Below, one piece after another: positions 9,688-19,162 of a stretch of DNA of 64,000 bases. The notes under the pieces are model-generated. The model was not told where the DNA came from and searched no databases. It worked only from the letters and a program-made list of their open reading frames with translations. Made by a program: the position numbers and the translations under genes. Source of the DNA: Candidatus Thiodiazotropha sp. (ex Myrtea sp. 'scaly one' KF741663) (GTDB lineage: Bacteria; Pseudomonadota; Gammaproteobacteria; Chromatiales; Chromatiaceae); assembly GCA_025655555.1 (NCBI GenBank), contig JAHXIQ010000004.1, positions 428,965-492,964 of the forward strand. Reading direction: 5' to 3'. Each line of letters starts with the position of its first letter. Within the stretch, counting starts at the first letter, position 1.

Positions 9688-10905
9688 ATGAACGTCGTAT
9701 TAAGGAAATATCCCTATCCATATCACGCGGTATTTGCGATCTGCAGTGACTTAGATGAGACGCCCAGCGAGAAAATCTATTTTGAGACTGTCCGCTACCT
9801 CAATACACGAGATAGCACAATATTTGGTAAAGGCCTTGGATTGGAAGTTGGGAATACAATCTACTTCCATATGCCTGAGGGGCAGTTTTCCTATTGGAAC
9901 TGCTCAGATAATGGCAGAGAGGACATTCGGTCACTAATTAAATCCGGCCATATCGACTGTTTGCATTCTTTTGGAGATGAGGCAGATACCAGACAGAAAA
10001 TAGAGGCATGCTGGGATGAACTGTCTTCACATGACTGCTTGATCAAGGTTTGGATCGATCATGCACAAGCAGCTTCGAATCTCGATTCGGATATTATGTG
10101 CGGAAAAGGTGCAGTCAAAGGATCTGAGGTTTATCATACCGATATAACATTTTCTGAAAGCGGGATTGAGTATGTCTGGAAGGGTAGGGTAACCAGTGTA
10201 ATTGCTCAGAACGCAAAAAGATCTCTGGTGGGGCTGTTTAATGCATCTCATCCTTTAAAATCTTTCAAAACAATTTTAACAGAATTAGTAAAAGGTCTGC
10301 TTGGTAGCTTTAATAATAAGAAATATAAAATGCATGGAGATAATAGAATTTTACGCAAAACATGCCTTCACGATGGGACTGAAACTAAAGAGTTTATGAG
10401 GTCGAATCCAAGTTGGGCCGGTGTTTCTGCGCATGAAAAAGGGAGGGATGTCGGAAATGTAATATCAATGGATATGTTGAATCGATTAATTGCAATGAAA
10501 GGCTGCTCTATTCTATATACGCATCTTGGAAAAGTATCATCTCTTCAAGAGCCATTTGGAGAAAAATCATTGCAGGCATTCGAGATGGTTGCTGAGAAAT
10601 ATAGAAATAAGGAAATACTGGTTCTTTCAACTAGGAGATTGTTAGATTACATGAATGCTTACGAGTCAGTTGAATATGAAACGTCTGTGCAGAATGGACG
10701 TGTTACAATCAAAATACTTACTGACAAAATATCACTGGAGCAACTCTCTGGATTGACTTGGTATGTAGAAGATCCTGAGAAAGTGGATGTCTATTATAAT
10801 AGGGTAAAGATTGAGAGAGTGGTTAGAAATCCTGAAGACGAAAATAAGAGAAAAAGTATCTCTATTCCATTAGACAGACTAAATTTTCCAGAAATAAATA
10901 ACTAA
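9688..10905 (+). CDS. Polysaccharide deacetylase-like protein (divergent)
   Basis: 405 residues from ATG 9688; an in-frame TTG at 9673 would add five. The N-terminus has a strand followed by ICSDLDE (D21, D23), like the first Asp motif of NodB/CE4-type deacetylases. LHSFGDE (H93, D97) and later VWIDHAQ could supply metal-binding histidines. There is no signal peptide, so a cytoplasmic or peripheral role is suggested. A GT4 gene begins 21 bases downstream, so they probably share a transcript. CE4-like assignment is from motifs only; the canonical HxxxH is not obvious, so activity and substrate are uncertain. Confidence 0.55.
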   Translation: MNVVLRKYPYPYHAVFAICSDLDETPSEKIYFETVRYLNTRDSTIFGKGLGLEVGNTIYFHMPEGQFSYWNCSDNGREDIRSLIKSGHIDCLHSFGDEADTRQKIEACWDELSSHDCLIKVWIDHAQAASNLDSDIMCGKGAVKGSEVYHTDITFSESGIEYVWKGRVTSVIAQNAKRSLVGLFNASHPLKSFKTILTELVKGLLGSFNNKKYKMHGDNRILRKTCLHDGTETKEFMRSNPSWAGVSAHEKGRDVGNVISMDMLNRLIAMKGCSILYTHLGKVSSLQEPFGEKSLQAFEMVAEKYRNKEILVLSTRRLLDYMNAYESVEYETSVQNGRVTIKILTDKISLEQLSGLTWYVEDPEKVDVYYNRVKIERVVRNPEDENKRKSISIPLDRLNFPEINN

Positions 10906-10926
10906 ACAAAAATTGTAACAACTCCA

Positions 10927-12141
10927 ATGTTTAAAATAGTATTTACTAGATATTTACTGCGCATGTTTGTATTGATTTACTACGTAATACTAAAAGGGAT
11001 CAGCTGGTTACCAATAAAAAGAAAAGAACCCAGAAAGAAACTAAATATTCTCGTTACTGGAACATTTTATTCAGATAATTGGCTTGTCACTCATTTAAAG
11101 CCACTAGCGATGTCGGATGAGGTTGCTGCTGTGCAAATGGTTTCCGTACGAAAAGTGCCGGAGTTAGAAAATGTTATAGCAATATATCCATCAAAAAATA
11201 TGCAAAAGTACCTAGGCGAAGTGCCTTCAAGATTACTTCTCTTTGCCTGGATTGCCATGCGTGAAAAGCCTGATATTATCGCCGGATTTCATTTGCTACT
11301 AAACGGTCTTGTGGCAATTCTAATGGCAAAAACAATAGGAACGCGATCTCTCTATATCTGTGGTGGCGGACCACGTGAGGTTATAGGCGGAGGTTATAAT
11401 ACAGAGAGTAAAATATTTAATAAGCTCAAGACTCCAGATGACTTTATCGAATCTATGTTAATAAAGTCTGTCAATAATGCGAGTATTATTGTTTCTATGG
11501 GGACAGGTGCTGTTGATTATTTTAAATCACGCGGTGTTAAGCAACAATTCGAGATAGTGCCCGGTGGGTTTGATGAAACACATTTTTCACCAGGCAATCT
11601 AACGAAAGAATACGATCTTATTTTAATTGGCAGGCTGTCTAAGGTGAAGCGCGTGGATATTTTTCTTCGTGCGATAGAGATTGCCAGTAAACAGATTGAA
11701 AATATAAGTGCAGTGATAGTGGGTGATGGCCCGGACTACGAAAAGTTAAACAAACTATCAAGTGATTTAGGGCTTGATCAACAAGTTAATTTTGTTGGGT
11801 GGCAGTCAAATGTGGCCCAATGGCTCCAACAATCAAAAGTATTTGTATTGACGTCCGAGTCAGAAGGTTTATCGCAGGCCTTGATACAAGCAATGATGGT
11901 AGGTTTGCCAGCTGTGGTCACAAATATTGGCGATCTGTCAGACCTTGTTGTAAATAATAACAATGGATACCTTATAGATAATCTAGATCCAAAAAACTTC
12001 GCAGAAGTATTTGTTGAGATTATAAATAATAATTCTACATACAATACGTATAGTGACAATGCTTATAGTGCAACAAGAAAATATAGCTACACGAATGTAT
12101 CAAAGCAGTGGAATAATATTCTAAACGAACAATCAGAGTGA
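10927..12141 (+). CDS. Glycosyltransferase, GT4 family
   Basis: 404 residues with an N-terminal hydrophobic stretch (about residues 5-25) that may anchor or associate it with the inner membrane. The GT-B second domain opens with LILIGRLSKVKRVDIFLRAI, and the donor site reads SESEGLSQALIQAMMVGLPA, the E-x7-E region with Gln in place of the second Glu. It follows the deacetylase-like gene by 21 bases. Its 3' end faces the big lipoprotein gene on the other strand with only 19 bases between. Sugar specificity is unknown. Confidence 0.88.
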   Translation: MFKIVFTRYLLRMFVLIYYVILKGISWLPIKRKEPRKKLNILVTGTFYSDNWLVTHLKPLAMSDEVAAVQMVSVRKVPELENVIAIYPSKNMQKYLGEVPSRLLLFAWIAMREKPDIIAGFHLLLNGLVAILMAKTIGTRSLYICGGGPREVIGGGYNTESKIFNKLKTPDDFIESMLIKSVNNASIIVSMGTGAVDYFKSRGVKQQFEIVPGGFDETHFSPGNLTKEYDLILIGRLSKVKRVDIFLRAIEIASKQIENISAVIVGDGPDYEKLNKLSSDLGLDQQVNFVGWQSNVAQWLQQSKVFVLTSESEGLSQALIQAMMVGLPAVVTNIGDLSDLVVNNNNGYLIDNLDPKNFAEVFVEIINNNSTYNTYSDNAYSATRKYSYTNVSKQWNNILNEQSE

Positions 12142-12160
12142 CTGATGTAAGTGCTGGATA

Positions 12161-15100
12161 TTAATAAACCTCAAATGCACCAATGTCAGGCTTGTTTCCT
12201 TGGTACTTGAAAGTAATGCCCTGGCCAGAATCCCAGCTGGTATTTTTGTCTACGGTTATTTGATTGTTTGAATAATTGACTGAAATAATTCTAAGCGTTT
12301 CTGAACTACTCTCTAACTGTATAAGGTCACCAAGTTCTTCGTTGATGCCAAAACCATCATAAAAGTAACCTGCATTGTCAACAGTTATAACAGTGCCTGA
12401 TCCGGTGTTGGTTGTTGTCGTGAGAAAGCTTCCTGCATCTATCATTGCGCTATCAGGTCTAAGAGAAAAGTCATTGGTTGATTCTGACTTGAATCCAGGG
12501 TCACGCTCCAGGTTGTCAACAAAAAAGCCCGGATAATTAACTTCGTACCATGACAGTGAATCACCTGAACCACCCCATGCACCTATTACGTTATCTGGGA
12601 TGGTGCCAGATGATAGGTTGTTATTAATTAGTTTAAAGCCTTCAAGTCCGCTTCGATACATGAATTGATAAGGATCTGTCCCACTGCATTCAACATTCTT
12701 GTAAAGTAAATTATTGACAAAAATATTATCAATGTAATGAGAAGAGGATGGATTGGATGTAGAAATACCGCCGCAGTGATTGTTGACGAAAGTGTTATGG
12801 TAAATTCTGTTATGTTTGTTGTATAGGGCCTCGGGACTGTAATTCTGCATGCCAATACCAACGTTATTATCGAAAAACACGTTAAATCGAATAATGCCGT
12901 TCTGCCCGGCATATTGAATACCATTACCTCCTGATGGGCTGTAATAGGTGGAAGTTTTAGCAAAGACATTCTTCTCTATCACATTGTACTTGGTGGCATC
13001 ATGAATGAAATATTCGTGGTTAAATCCAACGTCATCACAATCATATACTTCACCGATCTTCTGAGCAGAGTTATGGAAGTAGTTATCTCTTAGAACGTTT
13101 TTGTTACCGCATTTAATCGTCCAGAGCGCATGATCTGCATTGGTTAGGGTATTGCCAGAAATTAGATTGTTGTCAGATTTGATTAGGGAGATATTATCTT
13201 GCGTGCTGCCATCAATAATATTGTCAATGACTTTGTTAAAGGTGGCTTCCTGAAAGAATAGGCCTGTTTTAGAGCTGCCACCTGAATCGTGAGCACCACT
13301 GAAAACATTATTTCGGATAATATTGTGGTGAGAATTCACTGCGTACATCCAGCGATTGACGTTGGCTATCTCTAGTCCTTCCAGCACAAGGTAATTTCTG
13401 TCAGTAATAACAATTGCCGGAGATAAGGAAGTTCCTGAAATTATCACCTTCTCCCCATTATGATTTTTAAAGGTAATCGGCGAGGATGCACTTCCCGAGT
13501 TTTGAGGGGCCAGCTGCTCATTGTAAGTACCCACACGTATAGCTACGGTATCACCAGCGATAGCTGACGAGGCAGCGCTACTTAATGATTTATAAGCTTC
13601 TTGGTTGCCACTGCCGCAACTTCTAGAGGATTCGCTGTAGTCTGAGCAGTAGTTGGAACCTATGGACGAATCCACGAATATTTCATCTGTGGGATTCGTG
13701 ACTTCATCTGTCACGGAAATCTCAAAGGCACCTAATGAGCTGGTTTCGTGAGTATCAGTAACACTGATAAGAATATTACTGTAGGTTCCAGTGTCCCCTG
13801 TACCAGGTATACCTGTCAGACTGCCGGTGCTGGTATTGAAATTGGCCCAAGATGGCAAATTAGTTACGGAAAACGAGATATCATCCCCGTCTGGATCATC
13901 CGCGATCGGAGTGAAGCTGTATGAGGCATCTACGACGACTGCATTTAAGGGCTGGCCACTGATAGTTGGTGACCGATTTACGTCGTTAACTGTGATGGAA
14001 AAGGCAGGTACTGAATCAGATGCTGAGCCGTCTGATACACTGATCAGAATATTATTGTATGTCCCGGCACTATCATAGTCCGGTATCCCTGAAAGTACGC
14101 CGGTGTTTGTGTCAAAGCTGGCCCACACCGGTAGGTTGTCAGCAGAAAAGACAAGACTGTCACCGTCGGGATCTGTGACATCCGGTATAAAGCTATATGC
14201 ACTGACTTCTTCAACAGAAGATGCAGGTGTGCCACTGATGCTGGGTGACCGGTTGTTGTTCAGCACAGTTATAGAGAAGGGTGGTAATGACGTGCTCGCT
14301 GTGCCGTCACTCACACTAATCACTATATTGCTGTAGATCCCAGAATCTGAATAACCCGGGGTTCCGGTCAAGCTCCCATCTGCCACATTGAAGGTACACC
14401 AGTTCGGTATATTACTCACACTGAACAATAGATTGTCTGCATCAGGGTCGCTGGCTATAGGCGTGAAACTGTAACCGGATAATTCTGAGACACTGCTCGA
14501 AGGTGTTCCAGAAATTGTCGGTGAATGGTTGGTATCACTAACAATAATGCTGAAGGCAGCAAGAGATGCACTATTTTCCCCATCCGACACACTAATCTGG
14601 ATATTGTTATAGGTACCAACGTCACCACTATCCGGTGTACCAGAGAGCATCCCGTTAGCACTGTTGAAATTGGCCCAGGCAGGAAGAGTGCTGATCGAAA
14701 AAGAAAGACTATCTCCGTCCGGGTCACTGGCTGTCGGTGTGAAACTGTATGGGATGCCTATTGTTGCCCCGGTATCTGGTGAGCCCTGAATCTGCGGTGA
14801 GTGATTCGATGAATCGGTGCTGTATTTAACACTGAGTAACGGAGCATTACCCGGATCCCCTTCATAGGAAACAGCGGTACGGACGCCTGTGCCTGTGATT
14901 ACGAGTACTAAATGATTCCTGGGATTCCAGCCAGGTCGATTTACAATCTCTTGTATCAATCCGCTTAGATTGCTGCTGGTCTGAGCTGCGAGACTTTCAC
15001 CGATATTGTGCCAGGGAGTGGGGGACCAGGTTGAAGTAGCAACAGATGATGTTCTTCCGGAGATACTACCGTTCGCAGTAGAGAAGGCAGCTGCGTCATC

Positions 15101-15724
15101 GCTTGCTTCAGCCCAAATCACCAGATTAGTTTCCTCGAGGGTTACCTCGTCCACTGTAAATCGGAGGTTGGCCTCAGTAACTATTGCGCTTTTTGGTACG
15201 TTTAGAGAGAAACGAAGGCCAATAAGCTGATTGTTGCTGTCATTGACCAATTCCAGATCACTGCTATCAACATACATTACGCTGTCAGCAGACTCTTCTA
15301 CATCATCCATACCTGTGCTGATTTGAGAGATGACATTTTGCACATCCGAGTGATTCACGACCTCAATGGAAAACGGTAAAAGAGTGGTTGTTTGGGAGTT
15401 GTCTGAGACTGCAATGGTAATATTTGCGTGGGTACCAACATCATTGATACCGGGGGTTCCACTGAGCATACCGTTGCTGGGATCAAATGAGACCCAGTTA
15501 GGCTTGTTTTGGATACTGAATGTCAGGCTATCCCCATCAAGATCGGCTGCAAGGGGAGTAAAGACATATTCAACCCCTGTTTCTATGCTTGTTCTTGGTA
15601 CGCCGCTGATGTCTGGTGCACGGTTCGCCGTATTTGCACTGTTGCTTTCCTCAGTAGCACCACCGCACGCGCTGAGTAAAAGCGCTGACAGAAGGGTGAG
15701 GATGATTATTGATGTGGGTTTCAT
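12161..15724 (-). CDS. Large surface lipoprotein: Ig-like (He_PIG) repeats, DNRLRE-like domain and right-handed beta-helix
   Basis: I start at ATG 15724 (1187 residues) because a lipoprotein signal follows at once, with lipobox LLSAC and the modified Cys at 20. A longer in-frame start at 15823 only adds a non-signal leader. Order: one Ig-like repeat (about 30-115), a DNRLRE-like beta-sandwich (about 120-305), four more tandem repeats (about 310-675) each with a DPDGDSL-type calcium-binding-like loop and GTP/GIP turn, then a beta-helix (about 690 to the end) rich in N-x-I-x-N strands. Beta-helices of this kind are often polysaccharide lyases or epimerases, so it may process the local polymer at the cell surface. 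Enzyme activity is inferred, not seen. Confidence 0.85.
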   Translation of the reverse strand: MKPTSIIILTLLSALLLSACGGATEESNSANTANRAPDISGVPRTSIETGVEYVFTPLAADLDGDSLTFSIQNKPNWVSFDPSNGMLSGTPGINDVGTHANITIAVSDNSQTTTLLPFSIEVVNHSDVQNVISQISTGMDDVEESADSVMYVDSSDLELVNDSNNQLIGLRFSLNVPKSAIVTEANLRFTVDEVTLEETNLVIWAEASDDAAAFSTANGSISGRTSSVATSTWSPTPWHNIGESLAAQTSSNLSGLIQEIVNRPGWNPRNHLVLVITGTGVRTAVSYEGDPGNAPLLSVKYSTDSSNHSPQIQGSPDTGATIGIPYSFTPTASDPDGDSLSFSISTLPAWANFNSANGMLSGTPDSGDVGTYNNIQISVSDGENSASLAAFSIIVSDTNHSPTISGTPSSSVSELSGYSFTPIASDPDADNLLFSVSNIPNWCTFNVADGSLTGTPGYSDSGIYSNIVISVSDGTASTSLPPFSITVLNNNRSPSISGTPASSVEEVSAYSFIPDVTDPDGDSLVFSADNLPVWASFDTNTGVLSGIPDYDSAGTYNNILISVSDGSASDSVPAFSITVNDVNRSPTISGQPLNAVVVDASYSFTPIADDPDGDDISFSVTNLPSWANFNTSTGSLTGIPGTGDTGTYSNILISVTDTHETSSLGAFEISVTDEVTNPTDEIFVDSSIGSNYCSDYSESSRSCGSGNQEAYKSLSSAASSAIAGDTVAIRVGTYNEQLAPQNSGSASSPITFKNHNGEKVIISGTSLSPAIVITDRNYLVLEGLEIANVNRWMYAVNSHHNIIRNNVFSGAHDSGGSSKTGLFFQEATFNKVIDNIIDGSTQDNISLIKSDNNLISGNTLTNADHALWTIKCGNKNVLRDNYFHNSAQKIGEVYDCDDVGFNHEYFIHDATKYNVIEKNVFAKTSTYYSPSGGNGIQYAGQNGIIRFNVFFDNNVGIGMQNYSPEALYNKHNRIYHNTFVNNHCGGISTSNPSSSHYIDNIFVNNLLYKNVECSGTDPYQFMYRSGLEGFKLINNNLSSGTIPDNVIGAWGGSGDSLSWYEVNYPGFFVDNLERDPGFKSESTNDFSLRPDSAMIDAGSFLTTTTNTGSGTVITVDNAGYFYDGFGINEELGDLIQLESSSETLRIISVNYSNNQITVDKNTSWDSGQGITFKYQGNKPDIGAFEVY

Positions 15725-16482
15725 TGCGGTTGGCCTGATGCGAATCTGTTTCCTGCACAAACAGAGTAGCGGCCAACCCTGATGAAGGTGGAAGAAGTGG
15801 TTCACGTTTTGCTGATGCCCCACAGCACAATTGAGTGGATTTGCTGAGGACTATGAACGGACTCACATATTCCAGAGAATGAGGTCTGTCCGGGCAATAT
15901 CTATTCGTATTGCATTATTCCCCATCCTTGACGAAGAGAAAGGTTACATCCTCATCATTCAATTGAAGTTTGTGTTATCTCTTTCGTGGTGAGTGGTTTG
16001 CGTCAGAATTCCCGTTCGGATAGTTGGCAGATATACATTACCGGAAAGTCATGGATAAATGCAGCATGGTTTTGTTTTTACAGGAAATATCAGCATCAAT
16101 GTCCAGGGGATTAATATCAATCCTGGAGCTGATGGCTCAAAAGTATAGAATTGCAACCGAAAGATTGGTAACTTTATTCGGTATGTGTATGGATGTGCGG
16201 CATTTTTTGCTTTCATACTGATGTTTGTAAATCAATATTTCCCGCGGTTACAGTCACGAGAGATAAGAACATAAGGTGTAAAGATTCCAGCGGAAAGTGT
16301 GAAATGAATGGAAAGCTGTGTGCCTGTTTCAGTGATACTGATCCAGACACCAATCCAGCCTCATTTTTACACTACGTTGACGGTCTATCGCGATCGCGGT
16401 ACCAAGGCAGCTATATTAAGGTTGTACCTCGTAGGTGATAATTTAGCAGAATTGCTAGACACAATAGATAGGGCTGTAATTT
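15725..16482. other. Region without an intact gene; short broken frames
   Basis: About 750 bases between the large lipoprotein and the deacetylase gene. Only short overlapping frames occur. One stretch (about 16177-16275, plus) would encode a single hydrophobic helix followed by NQYFPRLQSREI, resembling the start of a membrane-anchored protein that soon meets a stop. Another (16308-16490) is open up to the deacetylase start. I read this as probable remnants of a decayed gene plus the promoter for 16483, without a specific identity. Confidence 0.5.
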
Positions 16483-17535
16483 ATGGATAGCAATATAAAG
16501 CATCTATTACTCAAGACACTTTATTATTCAGGGTTCATAAGGGTCTGGAGTTCTCTGAATAAAAATAAAATTACCATCTTAACTTTGCATGGTGTTATGG
16601 ATGCTGAGCTTGAGTCTGAGTGGGAGCCCCTTCGCCCAAGAACTTCCAGAAAGCTCTTTGATGATACGTTGAGTATGGCAGCCAGATATTTCGATTTTGT
16701 CTCATTGGATGAGGCGATTGGTATGTTAAAGGGGGTTACCCCCCTCAAGTCGAATAGCTGCGTAGTCACCTTCGATGATGGGCAGTTGAATAACTTAGCT
16801 GTGGCATGGCCGATACTAAAAAAACATAAAATACCTGTGGTATTTTATCCGACTACAGGTGCTTTGGATAAAGGTGAACCTTATTGGTTTGATCGACTGG
16901 ATTTTGCTATCCAGCAACCCGGTCTGGATGGTTTGGAGGTCAACGTTGGCCACTCACAGATTAGGATTGATCAGTCTTCCAGACAGAAGTTGGCTGGATC
17001 ACTTTCCAAACTGACAAAATCTCTCAAACTGAAGGATCAATCCGATTCTGATTTCCAGCGCGAGGTAAATGGCATTATTGGAGACTTTGAGAACAAGAGT
17101 GGTAAAAGTATCAATGATGTGACGAGTAGTGATCTCTGGTCATCGCCGATGTCATGGGATGATATTGTACAGTGCTCCACGATCGATGGTATTACTATCG
17201 GGAGCCATACGGTGAATCACGTGCGTTTGCCCTTCGTTGGTAAGGGTGATTTAGCCTCTGAACTGACCGAGTCAAAGAGTGCACTGGAAGAGAGGATGAA
17301 GCTGTCTTGCATCCACTTTTGCTATCCAAATGGGGATTGGGACGAACACTCTGCTAGAGTGGTAGAAAATGCTGGTTACGAGAGTGCAGTTACGACGGAT
17401 GTTGGTTGGAATGAAGTCGGGGATAATCTCTATACCTTGAAGCGATACTCGTTTCCTGTAGGTGGCACAGCACTGAAAGCGCTATTTTCTATCACTGGTA
17501 TTCTTCATTTTATGAGTGGTATTAGGAAGGGCTGA
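16483..17535 (+). CDS. Polysaccharide deacetylase (NodB/CE4 family)
   Basis: 350 residues. The first CE4 motif is TFDDG (96-100). The second is GSHTVNHVRL (from about 240), giving the two metal-binding histidines of H-x3-H. A later motif CYPNGDWDE supplies the arginine/proline-strand region. These are the catalytic features of metal-dependent de-N-acetylases acting on chitin-like or exopolysaccharide amino sugars. No signal peptide is obvious. Relatives in exosortase-linked EPS clusters are common and this context fits, but no exosortase gene is in the window. It stands alone on the plus strand between minus-strand genes. Confidence 0.88.
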   Translation: MDSNIKHLLLKTLYYSGFIRVWSSLNKNKITILTLHGVMDAELESEWEPLRPRTSRKLFDDTLSMAARYFDFVSLDEAIGMLKGVTPLKSNSCVVTFDDGQLNNLAVAWPILKKHKIPVVFYPTTGALDKGEPYWFDRLDFAIQQPGLDGLEVNVGHSQIRIDQSSRQKLAGSLSKLTKSLKLKDQSDSDFQREVNGIIGDFENKSGKSINDVTSSDLWSSPMSWDDIVQCSTIDGITIGSHTVNHVRLPFVGKGDLASELTESKSALEERMKLSCIHFCYPNGDWDEHSARVVENAGYESAVTTDVGWNEVGDNLYTLKRYSFPVGGTALKALFSITGILHFMSGIRKG

Positions 17536-17587
17536 TCATCTGCTGTATCAGCCGGTATTGTGACGATAGTAATTCCATATTCCTATC

Positions 17588-18238
17588 TTAGGGTTTTCTG
17601 GACAGTGTATGTTTTGCACAAAGTCTAGCGGGAATTGATGAGATTTTAAGGAGTCTGGCACTGGCGAATCTGTGCCAACCATCGTTAAGAATGATACTCC
17701 CATCACGTGCACGGTTTACGGATATCTCATCCAAAAGATCCAGCTTATTATCTATCTTTCCTTCATCATAAAGCTGGTGGTTACTCTTATACCCATCTCG
17801 CTTGATCGTGAAATACAGATGGTCACACTTTTCGAATCGCTGTTTCAGTTTTTCGACACTGTCATATTCACCACGAAAGGGCACGCCCTTCTTGATCGAT
17901 TCGAGAGCAAAATTGAAAAATGGGGTACTCTTCCAAGGCTCTCCATTAAGAAAATGCTGGATGTATGATTGGTACAGTAGATGCGATTCAACAGGAATGA
18001 CCTGCTGATCCCAGTCGCCGTCCTCATATCCGCCAAGGAACTTTTTTGGTGGGAATTGGCTTTCTGGCTTTTGGCCATATTCTATGGCGCAAGGGTCGAT
18101 GAGTATGACCTCGTTGATGCTGCCTCGTGATATGGCATTGAGATATTGCCACTTGAGCTTTCTATAGATGGCTTTAGGCCATGCCGACAGGCGATTCGTG
18201 TGTCCACGCTGAGAAGATGTCATTCTTTTGTGCTTCAA
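17588..18238 (-). CDS. ParB/sulfiredoxin-like domain protein of polysaccharide cluster
   Basis: 216 residues, basic N-terminus, no signal peptide. The C-terminal third reads DGSIILNDGWHRFASARLL followed by KISSIPARL, which matches the pattern of the ParB/sulfiredoxin fold (a strand, then G-x-H-R, a helix, and an 'IPV' strand). Proteins of this sort occur beside sugar-polymer genes but their task is not known to me. ATG 18238 and a second ATG five codons in are both usable. It is convergent with the deacetylase gene, with about 50 bases between. Base composition matches the island. Confidence 0.6.
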   Translation of the reverse strand: MKHKRMTSSQRGHTNRLSAWPKAIYRKLKWQYLNAISRGSINEVILIDPCAIEYGQKPESQFPPKKFLGGYEDGDWDQQVIPVESHLLYQSYIQHFLNGEPWKSTPFFNFALESIKKGVPFRGEYDSVEKLKQRFEKCDHLYFTIKRDGYKSNHQLYDEGKIDNKLDLLDEISVNRARDGSIILNDGWHRFASARLLKISSIPARLCAKHTLSRKP

Positions 18239-18558
18239 TTTAGTGGGCTTTTACGGTTTCCTCTCGCTTTCAATTGGTTGGAAGCTAGCCCAGCAATACA
18301 AGAGACTTGTGACCCTACCCATAGTCATGCTGAAAAGCCAGCTATTCGAGTGGACAGAAATATGCAAAAGACAGTAAGGCATTGCTACGCAAAGCGTTCT
18401 CTACGAGCGTTCTTGATATCAAAATGGAGAAAGCCAGACTTTATTCTTTAGGGCAGACATACGAATCGAATCTGCCATGCAAGAAGGGCCGGCTAGTATG
18501 AACAGGGTCAGCAATTATAGGCTTTTTAGCCTCGGTGAGCGGCGAAGTGGAATGGATA
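18239..18558. other. Spacer with no supported gene
   Basis: About 320 bases between the ParB-like gene and the fn3 lipoprotein gene, both on the minus strand. A plus-strand frame crossing this region has no recognisable features and overlaps the ParB-like coding strand, so I do not call it. Nothing else is visible. Confidence 0.5.
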
Positions 18559-18942
18559 CTAACTCAGTTGAATCAGGATAATTTGAGAGTACCCACTTTC
18601 CGTTCCGTCAATATCGTAGGCGGAGACAGCGAAGTAGTAACTACCTGCAGGTAGGTTGCTGACCGTGTAGTTGGTGATGGTGTCATCACTGAGGTCGACC
18701 AGAGCAGACAGGTTGTTGCTGGTCGTTCCCATATAAACCTTGTAACCCGCCAGATCGGCAAGAGAAAGATAGCTGCCATCTGCTCGTGTGCTGGGGGCAG
18801 TCCAGGAGAGGTTGATGGAGTCTTTTGTGCTGACGGCTTGGGAAGCTGTCGGGTTCGTACTGGATGCCGATCCGTTCGTGCCGCATGCTGCGAGTAGGGA
18901 TGTGAACATCAATACTACTGCAATGTAGAAGATTCTGTGCAT
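18559..18942 (-). CDS. Small lipoprotein with one fibronectin type III domain
   Basis: 127 residues. A lipoprotein signal ends in LLAAC with Cys at 20, followed by Gly, which would favour outer-membrane sorting. A Ser/Thr/Asn linker leads into one fn3-like beta-sandwich: INLSWTAPSTRADGSYL, then GYKVYMGTT, and SNLPAGSYYFAVSAYD near the end. The pattern is typical of fn3 domains in extracellular carbohydrate-related proteins. It is the last member of the island before glnD. A surface-binding role is inference. Confidence 0.8.
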   Translation of the reverse strand: MHRIFYIAVVLMFTSLLAACGTNGSASSTNPTASQAVSTKDSINLSWTAPSTRADGSYLSLADLAGYKVYMGTTSNNLSALVDLSDDTITNYTVSNLPAGSYYFAVSAYDIDGTESGYSQIILIQLS

Positions 18943-19162
18943 GGGAGCGGCTTCTCCAAATCAAAAATGGTTACATGTCAACTAGGTCCATATTGGCTTC
19001 TTTGGCGTGTCCCATCCTTGAGTGCTCGCGAGGTTTAGGGCTTGTTCCCAATGGCAACCTGATGAAGCAGACGGCAGTCTACCGGCTTATCGTGGGAAAT
19101 GGATACCCGAATTAACGAAAATGTGATTTTCGTCAACTCATCAGGCCTAAAGCCCTACTCTC

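Noticed and set aside
18146..18451. 101-codon plus-strand frame across the ParB-like gene start
   Set aside because: Overlaps a better-supported minus-strand gene and has no features of its own.
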